A DNA stretch of 64,000 nt from Rhodospirillaceae bacterium. Lineage in GTDB: Bacteria > Pseudomonadota > Alphaproteobacteria > SHVZ01. This document shows, in pieces, positions 17,436-25,098 of this stretch (positions are counted from its first letter, which is position 1; each line of letters opens with the position of its first letter). A program made the position numbers and the translations under genes. The DNA is taken from contig JAEULB010000100.1 in NCBI GenBank assembly GCA_016792585.1, positions 28,247-92,246 of the forward strand. Reading direction: 5' to 3'. Under the pieces are notes generated by a model. The model was not told the origin of the DNA. It ran no database searches and saw only the letters and a program-made list of their open reading frames with translations.

Positions 17436-18263
17436 CTACCTGGCGAGGTTCACGTCGAGATACTCCTTAAGGATTCGTTGCGACGCCTCGGTCGCTTCTC
17501 GGCTATAGAGCATCACGTTGCCGACTCCATCGTCAGTGGCGCGCGTTGCTTTGGCGGAGTCCCAGGCGTGGTGAGCGTCAGGAAGGATCTTGAAGGTCAC
17601 TCCGGGCCTGCCAGCCATCGCGGCGCAGCTCGTACGAAATCCCGGTGCCTCCTTCTCGCCGATAAGGATCAGCCAGGGATATCTGGGATCGCCACCCGGG
17701 TAGAGGGCGGGACGGTCAGGAGCTCCTTTGGAACAGTGGCCGTAGAAGCTCACGAGCGCTTTGAACGTCAATCCTTCCGGTGTCTTGAGATCGAGATTCG
17801 ATAGATATGCGACCATGATCCCGCCGTAGGAAAACCCCATCAACGCCACGCGCTGTGAGTCGACGTATGAAAGAGAGGCGAGGTAGCGGAGGGCGCCGTG
17901 GGGGTCTCCGGCAGTGATGCGTCTGTTGGCGCCGTTCGGTCCAGCCAGAAGATGAACCGGCTTGAGACAGTTGGTCTGGCCGCGAGGCCCAAAGCTGTCG
18001 AGGGTGAGCGTGACGTAGCCGAGACCCGTCAGGTACTCAGGCCAGAACGTCAACACATGCTCTTGGACGCCTGCACAGGTGTGCCACAGGACGACCGCAG
18101 GGAATTTTCCGTTGCCTTCCGGTTTCGCGAGCAAGCCCCGAAGGCTTGCGGGCGGGGTTTCTGGGAAGACCTGCACGTTGTCGAAGGAGACCGGCTGCGT
18201 GGTGAATCCGGAAAGCCCGAGAGCGCAGACAATCAAACCGAGGGCCTTGAAAAGCTGCGGCAT
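17436..18263 (-). CDS. Dienelactone-hydrolase-like exported alpha/beta hydrolase
   Basis: A 275-residue alpha/beta-hydrolase. Residues 1-20 are hydrophobic with a possible lipid-free signal peptide (GLSGFTTQ). The nucleophile elbow GFSYGG is visible, with Asp and His candidates later in the chain (PDAHHAWD). Dienelactone hydrolase usually has Cys as nucleophile; here it is Ser, so an esterase or peptidase-like role is likelier. The start at 18263 is chosen because it yields the signal peptide; an upstream ATG at 18314 adds only charged residues. Codon use has fewer GC-ending codons than neighbours, which may hint at transfer. Confidence 0.82.
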   Translation of the reverse strand: MPQLFKALGLIVCALGLSGFTTQPVSFDNVQVFPETPPASLRGLLAKPEGNGKFPAVVLWHTCAGVQEHVLTFWPEYLTGLGYVTLTLDSFGPRGQTNCLKPVHLLAGPNGANRRITAGDPHGALRYLASLSYVDSQRVALMGFSYGGIMVAYLSNLDLKTPEGLTFKALVSFYGHCSKGAPDRPALYPGGDPRYPWLILIGEKEAPGFRTSCAAMAGRPGVTFKILPDAHHAWDSAKATRATDDGVGNVMLYSREATEASQRILKEYLDVNLAR

Positions 18264-18393
18264 AGGGATTCGCTCCGATGGCCCTTTCTTCCTTTGTGTC
18301 AGATACGATGTCATTTCGCCGATATCTTTTGGACCGCGGCGTCGAGCAACGAGGCGCGCTGAATCGGCACCTCCCTCCTCGACATCCGAGTGC

Positions 18394-19971
18394 TCACTCC
18401 TTGGCGATGTTCCAGAAGACCAGAAGCCCGGTCGGCAGCACGCCGGTCACGCTCTTCCGCCAGACATAAGGCTGGTCGTACTGGCCGTTGAGGATGTAGG
18501 GCGGGCCCGCCTCCCACATCCGCTTCTGCAGAGCCTCGGCGGCGGCGACCTGGGCCGGCCGGTCGGGCGCGCGCAACACGGCGTCGCGGAGCTTCGCCGC
18601 CTGCTCGTCGCAGGGCCATCCGGCCCAGTTGGTGCCGCCGCAGGTCATGTTGGCGCCGAGATTGGTCAACGGATGGTGCCAGGTCGAGCCCGAGCCGAAG
18701 GCGTGGAACAGGTGCCAGCCGCCCTGCTCCGGCGGGTTCTTGGCGTTCCAGCGCGAGATGAAGCTGCCGCCGTCCATGCTGAGGACCTCGACATTGACAC
18801 CGATCTTCCTCAAGCGCTCGGCGGTCACCAGGGTCACTGCATTGACCGAGGGAATGTCGGTCGCGTTGATCAGCACGACCTTCTCGCCCTTGTAGCCGGC
18901 CTCGGCCATCAGTGCCTTCGCCTTGTCGAGGTCGGGTTTGCGGATCGCGTTCGACGCCTCCTGGCCGTAGGGCGTGCCGCAGACGAAGAAGGAGAAGCAC
19001 TCGCGATACCACTTCTCCTGGCCGATCGAGGCCTGCAGGTATTCCTTCTGATCGGCCATGTAGGCGAGCGCCTCGCGTGCCTTGGGGTGATTGAAGGGCG
19101 GGAAGAGCGTGTTGGGCCGCAGGAAGAAGAACCACGGCAGCGGCTGCACCTTCTGCACGGTGAGGTTGGGATTCCTCTCCAGCGTCGGGATCAGGTCGAT
19201 CGGCGGCGTGTCCCAGAAGTCGACCTCGTCCTTGCCGATGGCGGCCGATACCGTCGCCGAGTCAGGGATCACCACCAGCTCGAGCCGGTCGACCTTGACC
19301 ACGTGCCCGCCGGCAAGGCCCGAGGGCGGCTCGGCGCGCGGCACGTAGTCGGTGTTCTTGACGTAGGCGACCTTCGATCCCGGCACGTAGTCGGCCGCGA
19401 CGAACTTGAAGGGACCTGAGCCGATATTGGTGCCGACCGGCTTGAACGGATCGGTCGTCGCATCCTCCGCCCGCATGATCACCGGGATGACACCGCCGGA
19501 GGATCCGAGGGAATACTCGACGAAGCCGTAGGGTTCCTTCAGCCTCAGCACGAAGGTGCGGTCGTCGGTCGCCTCGAACGCGGCCGTCATCTCGTTCAGC
19601 TTCTGGCCTATCAGGTCGCGCACCATCCAGCGCTTGATCGAGGGGATCACGTCGGCGGTGGTGACCGGCTTGCCGTCGTGGAACCTGAGGCCGGGGCGGA
19701 GCGTGAAGGTCCAGGTCAGCTTGTCCTGCGACTGGCTGTAGTCGCCGACCATCTGCGGCTTCGGAATCAGCTGCTCGTCCCAGGCAAGCAGCGTGTCCCA
19801 GACCATTAGGCCGTGCATACGCGTGATCAACGCCGCCGTCTGGATGGGATCGACGATCTTCAGGTCCGCGTGCGGAACCACCCGGAGCGTCTTCTGCTGG
19901 GCGACGGCGGGCGAGGCGGCGAGGCCGATGGCGGCGATCGCCGCGAGGCCGAGCACTAGGATACGCTTCAT
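18394..19971 (-). CDS. Peptide/nickel-type ABC transporter substrate-binding protein (orphan)
   Basis: A periplasmic SBP_bac_5 (cluster C) protein of 525 residues, with a signal peptide of about 24 residues (SPAVA-Q). Family segments include LTWTFTLRPGLRFHDGKPV and the Trp-rich C-terminal third. No permease or ATPase gene is adjacent. The gene follows the TetR gene on the same strand after 71 bases, so it may be part of that regulator's operon. A paralogue with the same opening (LRVVPHADLKIVD versus LRVVPQADVKVLD) is at 38578-40167. It may bind oligopeptides or an aromatic or other organic ligand. Confidence 0.88.
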   Translation of the reverse strand: MKRILVLGLAAIAAIGLAASPAVAQQKTLRVVPHADLKIVDPIQTAALITRMHGLMVWDTLLAWDEQLIPKPQMVGDYSQSQDKLTWTFTLRPGLRFHDGKPVTTADVIPSIKRWMVRDLIGQKLNEMTAAFEATDDRTFVLRLKEPYGFVEYSLGSSGGVIPVIMRAEDATTDPFKPVGTNIGSGPFKFVAADYVPGSKVAYVKNTDYVPRAEPPSGLAGGHVVKVDRLELVVIPDSATVSAAIGKDEVDFWDTPPIDLIPTLERNPNLTVQKVQPLPWFFFLRPNTLFPPFNHPKAREALAYMADQKEYLQASIGQEKWYRECFSFFVCGTPYGQEASNAIRKPDLDKAKALMAEAGYKGEKVVLINATDIPSVNAVTLVTAERLRKIGVNVEVLSMDGGSFISRWNAKNPPEQGGWHLFHAFGSGSTWHHPLTNLGANMTCGGTNWAGWPCDEQAAKLRDAVLRAPDRPAQVAAAEALQKRMWEAGPPYILNGQYDQPYVWRKSVTGVLPTGLLVFWNIAKE

Positions 19972-20042
19972 GGCGCACTCTCCCTTGGGTCAGCTGCCGG
20001 CATTAGATCCCGCCGGCACCGGTTTGACCAGGGGCCCGCGGC

Positions 20043-20699
20043 TCAGCCGCGCACGTATCTGAGGATCGTGTCGACGACGATCGCCCGCCGCTTGGCCAAG
20101 GCCCTCGCCGAGTCCATGTCGCGCTCGAAGATCAGCGAGAAGGTGGCGCGGTTCGAGACGTTGAAGAAGCAGAGCGCGCTGATCGACATGTGGATGTCGA
20201 TCGGGTCGATCCCCTTGCGGAACACGCCCGCAGCGACGCCTCTCTGATAGAGGCCTTTGATCTTGTCGATGACGGTGGCGTTGACGTCGTGGATCGCCCG
20301 CGACTTCTTGAGGTGCTCGCCGTGATGGATGTTCTCGACCATCACCAGGCGGATGAAGTCCTGGTTCTCGTTCTGATAGTCGAAGGTGAATCCGACCAGC
20401 GCCTTCAGCGCCTCCTCGGGCTCCAGGTGCTCGAGGTCGAGCGTGTTCTCGATCGTGCGGATCCGCCGATAGGCCTCCTCGAGGACGGCGAGGTACAGGC
20501 CCTCCTTGTCGCGGAAGTAGTAGTAGATCATCCGCTTCGAGGTGTTGGTGCGCGCGGCGATCTCGTCTATCCGGCCGCCGGAATAGCCCTTGCCCGCGAA
20601 CTCCTCGGTCGCGACGTCGAGGATGTTGCGCCTGGTGCCTTCGGCATCCTGCGTCCGGGTCGGTCCCGGCCGGCCGGCGACGTCGCGGTCCTCACGCAT
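20043..20699 (-). CDS. TetR-family transcriptional regulator of the shikimate/quinate cluster
   Basis: A 218-residue repressor with an N-terminal helix-turn-helix (about residues 22-68; GGRIDEIAARTNTSKRMIYYYFRDKEGLY) and a C-terminal ligand domain. It is divergent from the aroE-dctPQM-aroQ-quiC operon. An inverted repeat in the shared 162-base gap is its probable operator. An intermediate such as shikimate, quinate or protocatechuate may be the inducer, by analogy with other aromatic-catabolism regulators. The HTH class is firm; the ligand is inferred. Confidence 0.88.
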   Translation of the reverse strand: MREDRDVAGRPGPTRTQDAEGTRRNILDVATEEFAGKGYSGGRIDEIAARTNTSKRMIYYYFRDKEGLYLAVLEEAYRRIRTIENTLDLEHLEPEEALKALVGFTFDYQNENQDFIRLVMVENIHHGEHLKKSRAIHDVNATVIDKIKGLYQRGVAAGVFRKGIDPIDIHMSISALCFFNVSNRATFSLIFERDMDSARALAKRRAIVVDTILRYVRG

Positions 20700-20770
20700 T
20701 CCTTTGGGTCAACTCCCGTGTGAACGGCGGCGCCACTATACAGGCGAGGCCGGGCGGGCCGAGGGCGTCC

Positions 20771-20797
20771 TTGACTGAACTAACTAGTTCGTACATT
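20771..20797 (+). promoter_or_regulatory. Candidate promoter with TetR operator for the shikimate operon
   Basis: An inverted repeat GAACTA-AC-TAGTTC (20777-20790, 2-base spacer) directly follows a TTGACT hexamer (20771-20776). TACATT (20792-20797) is a possible -10, though the spacer is short at 15 bases. A repressor bound here would lie between the -35 and -10 boxes. It lies in the 162-base gap between the TetR gene and its divergent operon. Confidence 0.65.
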
Positions 20798-20861
20798 GCT
20801 AGGCGCAAGAAGACAATGCCGCGCCGGCTCGAGGCGGGACGCGGCGTTACGGGAAGGAACG

Positions 20862-21812
20862 ATGAGGGCGAAGATGCTGGCCGAGCGGGCGCTGTCGGCG
20901 CCGGCGGATGCTCCCGGATGGGAGGCGTCGCCGCGTTCGGTGCTCGTCGGCCTGATCGGTTCCGGCATCCAGGCCTCCAAGTCGCCAGCGCTGCACGAGC
21001 GCGAGGGCGAGGCCCAGGGGCTTCGCTATCTCTATCGGCTCGTCGATCTCGACAGGCTCGGAATCGGCGTCGAGGCGATCGGCGAGCTGCTCGCCGCGGC
21101 GCCGCGCCTCGGCTTTGCCGGGTTCAACATCACGCACCCGGCCAAGCAGGCGGTGATCCCGCTCCTGGACGATCTGTCGCCGGAAGCGGAAGCGATCGGC
21201 GCCGTCAACACCGTGGTCTTCGACGGCGGGCGCCGGATCGGCCACAACACCGATGCCTACGGCTTCGGCGAGAGCCTGCGCCGCTTCCTGCCTGATGCGC
21301 GTCTGGATCGGGTCGTGCAGATCGGCGCCGGCGGTGCCGGTGCCGCGGTCGCCCATGCGATTCTCGCGCGCGGCGCCGGCGCGCTCACGCTGGTCGACCT
21401 CGATGCCAGCCGCGCCATCGCGCTGGCCAAGACGCTCCGCCAGCGTTTCGGCGACCGCGTCGCCGTCGCCGTCGACCCGCCGTCGCTCGCAGGAACCGAC
21501 GGTCTGATCAACGCATCGCCGGTCGGCATGGCGCGATACCCGGGAATGCCGGTGCCGGAGCCTCTGCTGCACTCGAGGCTCTGGGTCGCCGACATCGTCT
21601 ACACGCCGCTCGAGACCGAGCTTCTCCGCGCCGCTCGCCGCCTGGGATGCCGCACGCTCGCCGGCGGCGGCATGGCCGTGTTCCAGGCCGTCGAGGCCTT
21701 CCGTCTTTTCACCGGCATCGCCCCCGATGCCGCCCGCATGCTCCGGCATTTCGACTCGATGAATGCCGGGGCCGATCTTTCGTCGACCAACCACACCGCA
21801 AAGGGAGGATGA
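20862..21812 (+). CDS. Shikimate/quinate dehydrogenase, catabolic AroE-type
   Basis: A 316-residue NAD(P)-dependent dehydrogenase that interconverts shikimate and 3-dehydroshikimate, or quinate and dehydroquinate. Catalytic Lys is in GFNITHPAKQ (K95) and Asp in NTDAYGFG (D131). The nucleotide-binding glycine loop is QIGAGGAG (about residues 151-158), and SPALH forms the substrate Ser site. A good AAGGAA ribosome site precedes the ATG at 20862. Position in a catabolic operon with its own transporter, and the longer-than-AroE N-terminal end, suggest a catabolic YdiB/QuiA-like role rather than aromatic biosynthesis. Confidence 0.9.
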   Translation: MRAKMLAERALSAPADAPGWEASPRSVLVGLIGSGIQASKSPALHEREGEAQGLRYLYRLVDLDRLGIGVEAIGELLAAAPRLGFAGFNITHPAKQAVIPLLDDLSPEAEAIGAVNTVVFDGGRRIGHNTDAYGFGESLRRFLPDARLDRVVQIGAGGAGAAVAHAILARGAGALTLVDLDASRAIALAKTLRQRFGDRVAVAVDPPSLAGTDGLINASPVGMARYPGMPVPEPLLHSRLWVADIVYTPLETELLRAARRLGCRTLAGGGMAVFQAVEAFRLFTGIAPDAARMLRHFDSMNAGADLSSTNHTAKGG

Positions 21813-21815
21813 CCA

Positions 21816-22802
21816 ATGGACTTCTCGGTTAGCCGCCGCACGCTTCTCAAGGCCGGCGCCGCCGTGGCCGCAGCCTCGGCCGTGCCCGCCTACGCCCAGG
21901 CCAAGCCGACTCTGCGCTTCGCCGCCGTGTTCTCCGACAAGGACATAAGGGCGAAGATGATCGAGATGCTGGCGAAGGACGTGGAAGGCGACTTCAAGAT
22001 CGAGTCGCACCTCAACGGCTCGCTGTTCCGCCAGGGGACCGAGCTCGTGGCGCTCCAGCGCAACAACCTCGAGATGGGCAACATCGCCCCGCAGGACGTC
22101 TCGAACCAGATCCCGGCCTGGTCGATCGTGACCTCGGCCTATCTGTTCCGCGACGCCAAGCACCTGCACGCCTTCTTCGCCAGCGCGCCGGGCGCCGAGA
22201 TGACGAAGATGGTCGAGGACCAGCTCAAGGTGAAGATCCTCGGACCGACCTTCTTCGGCACGCGCCAGGTCGGCCTCAAGCCGACCAAGAAGATCACCAC
22301 CCCGGCCGACATGGCCGGCATCAAGCTGCGCATGCCCGGCGGCGACGCCTGGCAGATGCTCGGACGCTCGCTCGGCGCCAACCCGGTGCCGGTCGCCTAT
22401 GCCGAGGTCTACACGGCGCTGCAGACCGGCGCGATCGACGGCCAGGACAACCCGCTGCCGAACGTGCAGAACATGAAGTTCTACGAGGTCATGTCGCAGA
22501 TGGTGATGACCAGCCATCTGATCGGCTTCGACCTCCTCACCATCTCGTCCAAGGCCTGGGGCGACATGTCGCCGGCGCAGCGCCAGAAGTTCCAGGCGGC
22601 GGCGACCAAGGCGATCCAGTGGAGCGCCGACGAGCACCAGAAGCAGGAGGCCGAGCTGGTCGAGTTCCTGAAGAAGCAGGGGCTCCAGGTCAATACGCCG
22701 GACATCAAGGCGTTCCGCGAGCATGCGCAGAAGATGTATCTCGCCTCCGACCAGGCGAAGACCTGGCCGGCCGGCATGCTCGACAAGATCAACGCGCTCT
22801 AG
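21816..22802 (+). CDS. dctP: TRAP transporter substrate-binding protein, DctP family
   Basis: A periplasmic binding protein of 328 residues with a twin-arginine-type signal (SRRTLLKAGAAVAAASA, cleavage after AYA). Family markers are the conserved Arg/Asn ligand region (GIKLRMPGG, about residues 168-176) and EVYTALQTGAIDGQDNP. It starts three bases after the aroE stop. Family knowledge: such proteins bind carboxylates. Given the neighbours, shikimate, quinate or dehydroshikimate is the most likely ligand. The Tat signal implies folding before export. Confidence 0.93.
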   Translation: MDFSVSRRTLLKAGAAVAAASAVPAYAQAKPTLRFAAVFSDKDIRAKMIEMLAKDVEGDFKIESHLNGSLFRQGTELVALQRNNLEMGNIAPQDVSNQIPAWSIVTSAYLFRDAKHLHAFFASAPGAEMTKMVEDQLKVKILGPTFFGTRQVGLKPTKKITTPADMAGIKLRMPGGDAWQMLGRSLGANPVPVAYAEVYTALQTGAIDGQDNPLPNVQNMKFYEVMSQMVMTSHLIGFDLLTISSKAWGDMSPAQRQKFQAAATKAIQWSADEHQKQEAELVEFLKKQGLQVNTPDIKAFREHAQKMYLASDQAKTWPAGMLDKINAL

Positions 22803-22814
22803 CCGGCGCGTCAC

Positions 22815-22841
22815 CGCCGCCGGTCGCCCTGGCCGGCGGCG
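22815..22841 (+). repeat. Intercistronic hairpin between dctP and dctQ
   Basis: Arms CGCCGCCGG (22815-22823) and CCGGCGGCG (22833-22841) with a 9-base loop, between the dctP stop and the dctQ ribosome site. No T run follows. In binding-protein transporter operons such hairpins raise the amount of upstream SBP mRNA relative to the membrane genes; that role is inferred. Confidence 0.65.
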
Positions 22842-22853
22842 AAGGGGAGGGGA

Positions 22854-23360
22854 ATGATCAGGATCAGGACCTGGCTCAGGCGTCGGGCCGAAGACGTGAT
22901 CGTGCTTCTGCTCGCGGTCATGTTCGTCGCGTTCCTGATCCAGATCGTCTTCCGCTACCTGTTCAACTTCCCCATCGGCTGGACCTCGGAGCTGACGGTC
23001 GTCACCTGGCTCTGGCTGGTGCTGTGGGGCGCGGCTTTCGTCGTCACCGAGCGCGAGGAAATCCGCTTCGACCTGATCTACGCCGCGGTCGGCGACCGTA
23101 CCCGCCGGGTCATGGCGATCGTGACCGGCCTCTCGCTCCTCGGCCTCTACGGGATCTCGCTGCCGGCCGTCGCCGACTACGTCACCTTCATGAAGGTCCA
23201 GTCGACGGCCTATCTCAAGATCCGCTTCGACATCCTCTATTCGGTCTACCTCTTCTTCGTCGTGGCCGTGCTCGTCCGCTATGTCTGGCTGGTGGTCTCG
23301 GCGATCCGCGGCAAGGCGCCGGCCGCCTTCGACCCGACCCAGGCGAGCTCCGGCGTATGA
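22854..23360 (+). CDS. dctQ: TRAP transporter small permease, DctQ family
   Basis: A 168-residue membrane protein with four hydrophobic helices, the usual size and topology for DctQ. The segment WTSELTVVTWLWLVLWGAAF is family-typical. A GGGGAGGGG ribosome site precedes the ATG. It pairs with DctM to form the membrane domain of a secondary, ion-driven importer. The stop overlaps the dctM start (ATGA). Confidence 0.9.
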   Translation: MIRIRTWLRRRAEDVIVLLLAVMFVAFLIQIVFRYLFNFPIGWTSELTVVTWLWLVLWGAAFVVTEREEIRFDLIYAAVGDRTRRVMAIVTGLSLLGLYGISLPAVADYVTFMKVQSTAYLKIRFDILYSVYLFFVVAVLVRYVWLVVSAIRGKAPAAFDPTQASSGV

Positions 23361-24652
23361 GCGCCTCGTTCTCGGCCTGCATCGCCGCGATCGTCGTCCT
23401 GAGCCTGCTCGGGCTTCCGATCGGGCACGCGATGATCGGCGGCTCGATCCTCTACCTGCTGCTGGCCGGCCTCGACATGGGAACGGCGGCCGAGCAGCTG
23501 CTGAACGGCCTCTATACCGGTTTCATCCTGCTGGCGATCCCGCTGTTCATCCTCGCCGCCGAGTTCATGAACGCCGGCAGCATCACCGACCGGCTGCTCA
23601 GGTTCTGCAATGCGATCGTCGGCCGCTTCCGCGGCGGCCTCGCGCATGTGAACGTCGTGCAGAGCATCATCTTCGCCGGCATGTCGGGCTCGGCGATCGC
23701 GGACGCCGCCGGTAGCGGCAAGCTGATGCAGACGATGATGACTCAGGACGGGAAGTACCCGGCGAGCTTCGCCGCGGCGCTGACCGCCGTGACGGCGGTG
23801 ATCGGCCCGATCATCCCGCCTTCGATCCCGATCGTGATCTACGCGCTCGTCGCCGACACTTCGATCGGCTACCTGTTCCTCGGCGGCATCGTCCCCGGCG
23901 TGCTGCTGGGCCTGGCGCAGATGGCGCTGATCGCGGCGGTGGCCAGGAAGCGCAACTTCCCGGTCGAGGCGCCGGTGCCTCTCCGCGAGCTGCCGGCGAT
24001 CACGATCCAGGCGCTACCGGCGATCGGCATGCCCGTGGTCCTGCTCGGCGGCATCTACAGCGGCGTGTTCACCCCGACCGAGGCCGCCGCTGTGGCGGCC
24101 GCCTACGCGCTTCTGGTCTCGGCCGTGCTCTACCGCAACATGGGCTGGGGCGACATCTACCGCTCGCTGCTGTCGAGCGCGCGGGTTAGCGCCTCGATTG
24201 GCATGCTGATCGCCGGCGCGCTGGCCTTCAACTACGTGGTCACGATCGAGAGCATCCCGAAGGCGCTCAGCATCTACCTCCAGACCTGGCAGCTCTCGCC
24301 GGTCACGTTCCTGATCCTGGTGAACGTCCTGCTGCTGGTCCTGGGTTGCCTGCTCGAAGGCACGACGATCCTGCTGATCGTGGTGCCGGTGCTGATCCCG
24401 ACCGCGGAGGCGCTCGGCGTCGACATGGTGCATTTCGGCATCGTCGTCGTGGTCAACATCATGCTCGGCCTGGTGACGCCGCCCTATGGACTGCTGCTTT
24501 TCGTGATGACCAACATCACCGGCGTTTCCTTAAGCGCGCTGGTGCGCGAGGTGATGCCGTTCCTCTGGGTCATGATCGCGGCCCTGGCGGCAATCACCTT
24601 CATCCCCGACCTCGTTCTCTTCCTTCCTCGCCTGATGGGCTACCAGGGCTGA
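23357..24652 (+). CDS. dctM: TRAP transporter large permease, DctM family
   Basis: A 431-residue membrane protein with about 11-12 helices. Family signatures such as MSGSAIADAAGSGKL and IGPIIPPSIPIVIYALVA are visible. It is the ion-coupled translocating subunit and is translationally coupled to dctQ. The true start is the ATG at 23357; a longer frame upstream is a shadow of dctQ. Confidence 0.93.
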   Translation: MSASFSACIAAIVVLSLLGLPIGHAMIGGSILYLLLAGLDMGTAAEQLLNGLYTGFILLAIPLFILAAEFMNAGSITDRLLRFCNAIVGRFRGGLAHVNVVQSIIFAGMSGSAIADAAGSGKLMQTMMTQDGKYPASFAAALTAVTAVIGPIIPPSIPIVIYALVADTSIGYLFLGGIVPGVLLGLAQMALIAAVARKRNFPVEAPVPLRELPAITIQALPAIGMPVVLLGGIYSGVFTPTEAAAVAAAYALLVSAVLYRNMGWGDIYRSLLSSARVSASIGMLIAGALAFNYVVTIESIPKALSIYLQTWQLSPVTFLILVNVLLLVLGCLLEGTTILLIVVPVLIPTAEALGVDMVHFGIVVVVNIMLGLVTPPYGLLLFVMTNITGVSLSALVREVMPFLWVMIAALAAITFIPDLVLFLPRLMGYQG

Positions 24653-24656
24653 CCCG

Positions 24657-25097
24657 ATGAATCCGATCTACGTGCTCAACGGCCCGAACCTGAACCGCCT
24701 CGGCAAGCGCGAGCCGGAAATCTATGGCACCACGACGCTCGCCGAGATCGAGGCGATGTGTCGGAGTGCTGCCGGCAGCCGCCCGGTCGAGTTCCGCCAG
24801 ACCAATGCCGAATACCAGATGGTCGACTGGATCCACGAGGCGATCGACCGGCCGGCCGCCGGCATCGTGATCAACCCGGCCGGCCACACCTTCACCTCGA
24901 TCCCGATCCTGGACGCGCTGAAGATGTTCCCCGGCCCGGTATTCGAGCTGCACATCTCGAACATCCACAAGCGCGAGGCGATCTATCACAACTCGCTGGT
25001 CTCGAAGATCGCGACGGCGGTGATCGCCGGCCTCGGCCCCGACGGCTATCCGACCGCGGTCGCAGCGCTGGTTCGCCTGCTGGACAAGAGAAAATAG
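24657..25097 (+). CDS. aroQ: 3-dehydroquinate dehydratase, type II
   Basis: A 146-residue enzyme converting 3-dehydroquinate to 3-dehydroshikimate, normally a dodecamer. Catalytic Tyr is Y23 in REPEIYG, His is in NPAGHTFTS (H77), and ELHISN holds the ligand (H99, S101, N102). The size matches the family. It lies four bases after dctM in the quinate/shikimate operon and probably serves quinate breakdown here (QuiB-type role), although the same enzyme family acts in biosynthesis. Confidence 0.93.
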   Translation: MNPIYVLNGPNLNRLGKREPEIYGTTTLAEIEAMCRSAAGSRPVEFRQTNAEYQMVDWIHEAIDRPAAGIVINPAGHTFTSIPILDALKMFPGPVFELHISNIHKREAIYHNSLVSKIATAVIAGLGPDGYPTAVAALVRLLDKRK

Positions 25098-25098
25098 C

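Noticed and set aside
19995..20032. TGCCGGC repeat pair between the orphan binding-protein gene and the TetR gene
   Set aside because: The word contains the self-complementary GCCGGC, so repeats arise easily in GC-rich DNA; no regulator or T tract goes with it.
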